Shown here: in pieces, positions 58,501-64,000 of the stretch | Layout: every line of letters starts with the position of its first letter | Numbering within the stretch: position 1 is the stretch's first letter | Source of the DNA: Phoma sp. XZ068 | Lineage: Eukaryota; Ascomycota; Dothideomycetes; Pleosporales; Didymellaceae | DNA: 64,000 bases | Direction of reading: 5' to 3' | NCBI GenBank assembly: GCA_004835665.1 | Contig: RBKR01000011.1 | Coordinates: 620,001-684,000, forward strand | Notes under the pieces: model-generated | Databases searched by the model: none | Told to the model about the DNA's origin: nothing | What the model saw: the letters and a program-made list of their open reading frames with translations, nothing else | Translations under genes and position numbers: made by a program

Positions 58501-60712
58501 CGTTCGTTGAGATAGGATGGGTATCGCCATTGAATGATGAAGGAACATGACCGTTTACACCGTTGGTGTTGACAGGGTGTTCTTCCTGTGGTTCTTCTTC
58601 GACTGTTGTCTTGGCTGCATCCTTCAGCTTCTTGATATCACTAGCCCCCAAAAATCCCATCAAACCAATATCGTCCTCGTCATCCTCATCCTCGGTCCCG
58701 AGATCAGATGCTCCAGTGCCTGGCTCTGCGTCGTCGTCGTCCTCGTCTTCAGACTCGTCGCTCGGCCAGGCCTCGCTGCCAGAGCCAGAGCCATCGTCTT
58801 CGTCATCAGAGTCTAGCAATGCATCGTCGACCTGTTCCAGCTCGACGTTTGCGGGGTTGATGTAGTTCGGCTTGCCTCCAGTGTCCTCATCATCCGTTTG
58901 CCAGACATCAGTGGCCGGCTGCTCGTTTGGTGTAGCAAAGGCGTCATCCATCTCGAGGTCAGGGTCCGGGGTAGGTGCAGGAGTGCCTTGCTCGACATGT
59001 TCTGTATCTACTTGGGCACTCTCTTCGTCATTGGATTCTTCCTCGCTCGAGCTGCTGTCGGGAAGATCAGGAAGCTGTCCATACTTGGCACGCAGCTGTT
59101 CAGCGGTGAGATTCGCGTCATCGTCCTCTGCGTTGTTCTCCTCGCTGTCGTCGCTCGAGGACATGACGTCATCGTCATTTCGAATCCGAGACGTATCTGA
59201 CGCTTCGCTTCCTAGCTCATCCATGTCGTCGTCGAACTCGCGATCCTCGCTGTAGTACGAAGCTGAGTCGGCAGCTCCTCGACCGAGAATTTCTTGGGCC
59301 TGGTTGAACATGTCATCCATTGCCTTGTGTCCGAGCTGCAGCTGCTCCTCTTCGTATTTGGCCACACGTTCTTTGTCAATCTCGACCCTGACGAGGCTCC
59401 ACGCATCCTTGACGTCCCTCACAAGCTGCTTGTATCGTGTGATCTGGCGGTCCGTCTCTTCCTGGTCGACTTCGTCCTTGCTCTTACGCTTGTACTTGAT
59501 TGACCAGCGGTCTTGTGCCTCACGCGCAAGGATCTTGGCCAGGCGCCTGTGGTTTTTCTTCTCGTCGGCAAGCAGTCGTCCGAAGTGCAGGGCGTGGGCA
59601 GTGACATAGTCCCAGTGCCCATACTGCTGTGGCGGCTCTGGAGCAGGCTCGGGGGCGAAGACGCTGCAGACTGCCTGGCTCAAAACACCGCTCTCGGCGG
59701 CTTGTTGGATGCGCATGCGCCGCTGGGCCTCTTCTTCCGCCTTGTCATCCGTTGTGCGCTGGCCTTCTTCGCCTTCGAGCGGGTCATCCTGAGCAAGGAA
59801 GGCTTCGAGCGAGCCGTGTTTCGACGCGGGCGGGGCGTGGAGAGGGTGACGGTTCGGAGGGTCGAGCTTGCGCAGCTTGAGACGCAGGCGAGGAGCGGGG
59901 GCTGAGGGATCGAGGTTGTGCGCGTAGAGGCCGCTGTCCGGGTCGTGTGCGTGTGGCGTGTGCTGGTCGTCTGCGGGCTCGTCGACGGCGGTTTGGGTAG
60001 CACGGCGGGTGCGGGCGCTGCGTTTTCGCGGACCTTCGAGCGAGGCGTGGCGCAGGACTGGCGACGTCGGCGGGGTTGGGCGTGCGAGGGCCGGGGGCGG
60101 CCTGCGCTGGCGCTCTGATTTGCGTGATGCTGGGGTGCTCAGAGGGGCGGCCTTTTTGATGCCGTTGGCCTGCGGCGCCTTCCTCGCAGCAGTGCCGTTG
60201 GCCTGCGGTGTCCTGGCGCCGTTGGCCTGCGGTGTCTTGGAGCCGTTGGCCGGCGCTGGCTTGGAGCCGTTGGCCTGCGGTGTCTTGGTGCCACTGGCCG
60301 GCGCTGGCTTGGTCGCGTGCCGGCCAGCGCGCTTCGCAGGCTCGGGCGTGGGCGGGGCTGCTTCGCGGTTCACGCGCGATGACTTGCGCACGCCGTTCTC
60401 GAAGACGGTCGTGGGCCCCGCGGCGCTGAACGACCTCCACGGCGGCGAGGCGGCGCGCGAGGCTGAGCGCGGCGTGGGCGTCGATGCAGACGTCGTCGAC
60501 TCGTCGACCCGGCGCCGCTTCGCCGGGCGCCCAAGGCCGCCACCGTCGTCGGGGCCCTCGAGCGAGGCAGCTACGCCCTCCTCCTTGATCGGCACCTTGA
60601 CGTCGTGCGTGCGGCCGCCATGGGGGGCGGCGGGCGCGGTGTCGGCGGGCGGCGGGGCGTGGCGGGGGTCGTGGTGCACGTCGTCGCGGTCGGCAGGCGT
60701 GCCTGGTTCCAT
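55502..60712 (-). CDS. SWR1: SWR1 chromatin-remodelling ATPase
   Basis: The 1,736-residue catalytic subunit of the SWR1 complex, which swaps H2A for H2A.Z in nucleosomes in the nucleus. The N-terminus (1-330) is disordered with a TPQANG-type repeat at about 135-190. An HSA domain follows (YGHWDYVTAHALHFGRLLADEKKNHRRLAK, about 364-430), then acidic Asp/Glu/Ser tracts (about 490-690) that could bind histones. The Snf2 ATPase has DEMGLGKTIQTISLL (about 833-847), VVPTSVMLNWEMEFKKFLPG and LILDEAHNIKN (about 938-948). A long insertion separates it from the helicase C lobe (LRLDGSTKVEQRQ at about 1,472-1,484, QDRAHRIGQTRDVHIYK). That split ATPase defines the INO80/SWR1 group, and the insert plus HSA fit SWR1. 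It is intronless with one start. The C-terminus is basic. Confidence 0.95.
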   Translation of the reverse strand: MEPGTPADRDDVHHDPRHAPPPADTAPAAPHGGRTHDVKVPIKEEGVAASLEGPDDGGGLGRPAKRRRVDESTTSASTPTPRSASRAASPPWRSFSAAGPTTVFENGVRKSSRVNREAAPPTPEPAKRAGRHATKPAPASGTKTPQANGSKPAPANGSKTPQANGARTPQANGTAARKAPQANGIKKAAPLSTPASRKSERQRRPPPALARPTPPTSPVLRHASLEGPRKRSARTRRATQTAVDEPADDQHTPHAHDPDSGLYAHNLDPSAPAPRLRLKLRKLDPPNRHPLHAPPASKHGSLEAFLAQDDPLEGEEGQRTTDDKAEEEAQRRMRIQQAAESGVLSQAVCSVFAPEPAPEPPQQYGHWDYVTAHALHFGRLLADEKKNHRRLAKILAREAQDRWSIKYKRKSKDEVDQEETDRQITRYKQLVRDVKDAWSLVRVEIDKERVAKYEEEQLQLGHKAMDDMFNQAQEILGRGAADSASYYSEDREFDDDMDELGSEASDTSRIRNDDDVMSSSDDSEENNAEDDDANLTAEQLRAKYGQLPDLPDSSSSEEESNDEESAQVDTEHVEQGTPAPTPDPDLEMDDAFATPNEQPATDVWQTDDEDTGGKPNYINPANVELEQVDDALLDSDDEDDGSGSGSEAWPSDESEDEDDDDAEPGTGASDLGTEDEDDEDDIGLMGFLGASDIKKLKDAAKTTVEEEPQEEHPVNTNGVNGHVPSSFNGDTHPISTNGDHTLSDTESNRVNGNTPSVKPPSVIGADASTVEEDIVMETEEDGVQEVEVAHSRPRQTSSPPRAEIPPLLRGTLREYQHGGLDWLANLYDTETNGILADEMGLGKTIQTISLLAYIACYRNVWGPHLVVVPTSVMLNWEMEFKKFLPGFKILTYYGDINERKRKRMGWRNTGKDMYNVVITSYQLILQDAAAFKMRAWHYLILDEAHNIKNFKSQRWQTMLTLRTERRLLLTGTPLQNNIDELWSLLYFLMPAGFAGEGRIANLEEFTLALKNPTSQILDQGRQQLDAEAQKIVARLHEVLRPYLLRRLKAEVEKQMPGKYEHVVYCKLSKRQRQLYDGFMGRADTKQILSSGNYMSIINCLMSLRKVCNHPDLFETRAIVTSMAMPKSVAAQFEIKDLLIRRRLHEGLEEKQVNLDALNMVFARRERTQMRHARRSQQIRATRPLEDLIERQTRRINKPSPATASSLQSTLSTLARREQVAVRDHLQRCLALTRLRTQFLPVYGKEIIDAVTVDWHAHTFGPRRAGIKALKPKPLPMNPYYPMQPPLQPQPMPAYPSHAPSSLNHQFGQSTTIIPPREEEQQYDIIRRYHGDLGFRSPKSIRAANEWCTEQVTLFFDMIPTLEQRAETLQPLITQFTCVTPAVAAEELAPLTLSKRGVELIRSSEMAHQRDPFHDARMRQSIAFPDKRLLQYDCGKLQRLATLLRDLQSGGHRVLIFTQMTKVLDILEQFLNIHGHRYLRLDGSTKVEQRQILTDRFNTDTSILAFILSSRSGGLGINLTGADTVIFYDLDWNPAMDKQCQDRAHRIGQTRDVHIYKFVSEYTIEANILRKSNQKRLLDDVIIQKGDFTTDTFNKVTWRDALDDDRGIDTTDEAGAAMDRVLGERAGILGDARVMNTVEDTEDRNAASVAQKEIVDEIHDDQVDFNESSNATRAASEAAAAAEAELEGLVEKRHVDEYMLSLYREEYGKEPYKPPTDRQKRNRKGQDPHVRQRKKKY
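60130..60310 (-). repeat. Coding minisatellite in SWR1 (TPQANG units)
   Basis: Tandem units on the minus strand encode ...TKTPQANGSKPAPANGSKTPQANGART... in four or more near copies of about 30 bp (for example CCGTTGGCCTGCGGTGTC on the plus strand). This is a GC-rich low-complexity repeat inside the disordered N-terminus. Confidence 0.85.
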
Positions 60713-61322
60713 TCAGAGAGGGATGCTGCCTCGGAAAGCCTCGCAGCAGGGAGACCGCGCGGCGCACAGCCCAATGCACATGTACTGCTCCGATCGACCT
60801 GTCGTGCTATGCTCCCGGCGCGGCTGCTGACGCTGGCGTGTCTGGATTCGCGCGGCCCGTTCGCGTTGGGGCTGCAGCGGCGTGCGGGTGTTTGTGTTGT
60901 GAGGATTCAAAAGTCGTGTTCCTCGCGGCCGCCCAAAAAGATTGGTTCACGCGCACTAGCGTGAGCGTGGCAGCTCAGCGGCGGCATCACCACCACCCCG
61001 ACGCCGCTCGACTTGAAATGCACGCTGCACGGTGCTGCTCAGGTGAAGCAAGTGGTGCTGCTCACAGTGGTCCCATCGCTAACCGAGTCTGCCCTGAACA
61101 CGCACGACAACGGGCGGAAGGCGAGCTGCAGTGTCCTCAGTACTGCCGGGCGTGACATCAACCTCGCCCCAATAAGGCCTAGCGCGCCCTCGCGCCAAGC
61201 CCTCCACCGAGCGCATCACGAACCTCACGCCGTCCAGCAATTGCACATCGACCCCCGCAACGCCGCCGCAACGTACCGCACCACCCCAATTGCGCTCCCA
61301 CAGCTGCTGACACCCGCCCAGC
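60713..61322. promoter_or_regulatory. Divergent promoter, SWR1 / complex I subunit
   Basis: About 610 bp of GC-rich sequence between two housekeeping genes. Both strands have long open frames only because stops are rare in GC-rich DNA. No TATA or other clear motif was found. Confidence 0.5.
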
Positions 61323-61845
61323 ATGCTCTCCCGGCGCATCGCAGCGGCCCGCCCGCTCCCCTCCACCGTGCTGCGCTCCACCGCCGTCCCGCACTTCACC
61401 CAGCGCCGCACCGCCCTCACCGCACACGAGCGCGCCGAGCTGGCCGACCCCAACCAGAACGGCGGCTACATCAACCCGCCGCTCGAGATGCGCAACAACC
61501 GCGACCCCTACGCCGACTGGTGGGACAAGCAGGACCGCCGCAACTACGGCGAGCCCTGCCACGAGGACCACGACATCCTCGGCGCCGTCTCGCTGCACGA
61601 CTACAACCACTTCACACCGGGCTGGGGCGGCGTGCTGTTTGGCACCTTTGTCGCCACCGTCCTTGGCCTGTGTGTTGCCGTCAACCAAATCTACCCGGAT
61701 AAGCTCAGCGCCCCCAAGACATACCCGGATGGTCTGGAGGTCGAGCTGGGAGGAAAGCGCGCTATGCTGGTACGTCAGTGTGACGAATCGCTGAGGACCG
61801 TGCTAATCTTTCTTCTAGGCCAGAAAGCCCGGTGAAGAGTGGTAG
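61323..61845 (+). CDS. NDUFB8: NADH:ubiquinone oxidoreductase (complex I) subunit, NDUFB8-like
   Basis: A 157-residue accessory subunit of the mitochondrial complex I membrane arm, in two exons, 61,323-61,769 and 61,819-61,845. The 49-bp intron (GTACGT..GCTAAT..TAG) is spliced in phase to give KRAMLARKPGEEW. The N-terminus (MLSRRIAAARPLPSTVLRS) is rich in Arg and lacks acidic residues, as in a matrix-targeting presequence. DPYADWWDKQDRRNYGEPCHEDHDILG (61-87) is the conserved NDUFB8 block, followed by one membrane helix at about 101-120 (WGGVLFGTFVATVLGLCVAV). Without the intron the frame reads 21 codons further, to a wrong C-terminus. It is divergent from SWR1. Confidence 0.82.
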
Positions 61846-62329
61846 AGGATGCTGAATTACGCCATGTAGATATCACCAGTCAATTCCGCAATCAACTTTC
61901 ATATGTTACACTGTGCCAGATTAGACCTTACCTCTCATCTTCAATATACAGAGTCAAGCCTCGAATACACTGGGCATGACATTCCCTAGGGCTGGCAGCC
62001 AAATTCATGTACGTGAAGCTGTTCATGACATGAAGCTGTTCATGGATATGGAGGCTAATTCACAGACATGGAGGCTAATTCACAGACATGGAGGCTAATT
62101 CACAGACATGGAGGCTAATTCACAGACATGGAGGCTAATTCACAGACATGGAGGCTGTTCATAAAGCTGTTCATGGACATGGAAGCTGCAGCGCTCGGTG
62201 GACGCCAGCGCTAGCATCATTATTATTAGATACTACCTAACAAACTGCACCAACGCCATGCAAACATAACCATGCAGAGGTATCTTAGGCAAACGAAAAA
62301 GAGTCTACTCAAATGCGCGCCCAAACGTC
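61846..62329. repeat. Convergent gap with 20-bp tandem repeat
   Basis: It holds five perfect copies of ATGGAGGCTAATTCACAGAC at 62,048-62,147, with degenerate GAAGCTGTTCATGGACATG-like copies on both sides (about 62,010-62,047 and 62,148-62,190). It lies between the 3' ends of the complex I gene and the Munc13-like gene. No coding content is seen. Confidence 0.9.
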
Positions 62330-64000
62330 CTATCGCCCGCGGCCCGCGCCTAGCCCTGTCATGCGACCACCACCAGCGTTCAAGCTCTGTCGTACAATCA
62401 TCTCTGCGGCCTGCGCAGCGGCGAGTCGCTCCTATCCAATCCGTTAGCAACCACATCTCACATGCATACTCCATACAACATACCTTCTGTCGGCTTCGGT
62501 CTTTCAGGTACCTCTCCGCCTCGGGCCTCATTCTCAATATCCTCAGTATCATGTCGTCGTTTGGCTCTGCTTGTGCTTCCTTTCTCTTCTCCTCCTTGGC
62601 CTTCTTCATCGTACCCAAGTTCCTGCTTAACATGATGGTCTTGTGCTTCCGTGTTGGCATACCCACGAGCCCTGCAGCACCGCCAAACTGGTGGCCCATA
62701 GCTGGTGGCGCAGATTGCCTGTTCAGCCTAGCCGATGCCTCCTGTTGTCTGCGTGCGCTGGCTCCCGCCATGGCTTCTGACGTGCGGACGAGGTCTTCCG
62801 TGGATTCAAAGTAAAAGAAGTTGAGGTTTTGAAGTTCGTGATACTTGGGCGATTTGAGCACGTCCATGGGCACGCCTTCGACGTTGCCGTCCTCGTCGGC
62901 AGCGTGGAAGAAATCAAAGAGCAGCTTGAGCCACTTGAAGACGATATCGAGCTCTTGCTGTGTCAGCGGACGCTGCTGAGACAACTTGTCGGAGAGGGGT
63001 GGGACGAGCAGCGATTCAATCGTTGCTAGCGCCTCCTTCCAAAGGCGCGTCATGACCATGATCATAGCAGCATCTGTGAGGGTCTGCTTCATGATGGCGA
63101 AATTCTCATCAAAGTATCTAAACAGAGGGTCAAGGGCTTGCGTGACATCCTGCTGCGTAGGACCCTGGATCACGGACTGCGGCCGAGCTGCACGGAAGTA
63201 GTTAGTAACTGAGGTTACCGAGATTCCCCGGTTCAACAAGGCTTTCAGCGTCCGTCGAGAAAGAGTATGGTTAATGAAAGACGAAAGCTGCATCTGTTAG
63301 CGGGTACAAATCAAGAGAGGGAGTGTGTGTATTACCTTGTCTGTGATCTTCCGGGTCATGTCTCGCTCAGTCCTCTTAAGTGTCCTGAACGATTTGCCAA
63401 AGTAGAACTGAATGTCGTCTCGCTCGCCTTCCATGCTCACACGCAACAACAAGCGCCCTTGAGTGTCGAGGTCTAGCCAGTACTCGCGCGGCATGTAGTC
63501 CCTGAAGTGTGACGGATCTAGCTTGAGCGAGGTTCGGCCAACACAGTCATGGTCGCCAAGCGTGTCCCAGTCCCAGATGGTAGCGACAATATTGAGCGGC
63601 CCGTTGGTGGTGATGTCGATTGTTTCGTCCCAACGCGGGTTGAGGTTGCCATAGATCACTCGTGTCTTTGCAAGACGCTTCTGATACTCATCGCCGAGGA
63701 CAACGTATGGGTCACTAAGACCGTTCATGTCGCATGCCTTGAGGTCCTCCGCTTCGATGATTTTAATCGTGAAAACGAAGTTGTTGTTTCGACTGCGCTG
63801 AGTTGGGGGTGGCGCGTACTTCTGAATAACCTCTGCACACGCATCCACTCCAATCTCACGCTCCAATTTGTCGAGCTGCTGCATGGCGTATTCGATGTTG
63901 TTGAGCTTGACGAGTGACTATGATGATTAGCATGCTGACTTCACGCTGCGGTTCTAAGACTTACCTCAGGCCAAAACTGGAATGGCACGACTGTTTCTTT
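62330..64000 (-). CDS. Munc13-like C2/MUN-domain protein, C-terminal part (partial)
   Basis: The 3' part of a vesicle-priming-type protein that runs off the right edge. Visible exons are 63,965-64,000 (partial), 63,336-63,917, 62,484-63,293 and 62,330-62,410. The introns of 47, 42 and 73 bp all fall between codons. The first exon reads ETVVPFQFWPE and continues SLVKLNNIEYAMQQLDKLE, typical of the end of a MUN region. A C2 domain follows (FTIKIIEAEDLKACDMNGLSDPYVVLGD, NPRWDETIDI, IWDWDTLGDHDCVG), with the Asp residues that bind calcium in related domains. Then comes the second Munc13-homology region (LNRGISVTSVTNYFRA to FFHAADEDGNVEGVP) and a basic tail ending AAEMIVRQSLNAGG. Fungi keep one such gene, thought to act in exocytosis or membrane traffic. 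The spliced last exon replaces an open frame that runs on about 85 codons. Confidence 0.85.

Noticed and set aside
59958..60830. Long plus-strand open frame of 290 codons opposite SWR1
   Set aside because: It is antisense to the GC-rich, repeat-bearing N-terminus of SWR1, reads as low complexity (ACGVL repeats) and has no domain.
61179..61688. Minus-strand open frame of 169 codons opposite the complex I gene
   Set aside because: Antisense shadow in GC-rich DNA, valine/alanine-rich with no motif.

Overview
The window is nuclear DNA of a filamentous ascomycete (Pezizomycotina). The genes have short GT..AG introns of about 42-67 bp, and there is a Zn2Cys6 regulator, an SWR1 remodeller, a Dal5-type permease and pogo/Fot1-type transposons. 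It falls into two compartments. Bases 1 to about 34,150 are an AT-rich block in which TpA is abundant and CpA/CpG are scarce, the usual mark of repeat-induced point mutation (RIP). Bases 34,156-64,000 are balanced in composition and gene-rich. This two-speed layout is common in Dothideomycetes, but the class is inferred.

The AT block is nested, decayed retroelements. A Ty3/gypsy element lies on the minus strand (about 1-5,230). Copia copy 1 (minus strand, 5,231-12,728) is cut off in its integrase and carries two near-identical, unmutated 1,862-bp pogo/Fot1 DNA transposons (5,838-7,699 and 9,860-11,721). A second gypsy follows (12,729-16,340), then undecipherable AT-rich sequence and another gypsy fragment. 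Copia copy 2 (plus strand, 22,992-30,003) has a gag-pol frame with only five in-frame stops over 1,461 codons. Two opposed gypsy ends lie at 30,004-34,029. Copia copy 2 preserves the empty target sites of both pogo insertions in copy 1.

The gene-rich part starts at the stop codon of a Gfo/Idh/MocA oxidoreductase, divergent from a Dal5-like MFS transporter. After a dead pogo element (39,941-41,731) come a GH78 alpha-L-rhamnosidase, a convergent Zn2Cys6 regulator, a sugar transporter divergent from that regulator, an eight-exon GH79 beta-glucuronidase-like gene and a type-B carboxylesterase. Together these look like a catabolic cluster for a rhamnose- and glucuronate-bearing glycan or glycoside, with CreA-type repressor motifs in the shared promoters. 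This grouping is inference.

The right end is housekeeping: SWR1 (minus), a complex I subunit related to NDUFB8 (plus), and the 3' part of a Munc13-like C2/MUN protein (minus) that runs off the window. Exon structures were worked out by hand from splice sites and reading phase. I saw no tRNA, rRNA or CRISPR array.
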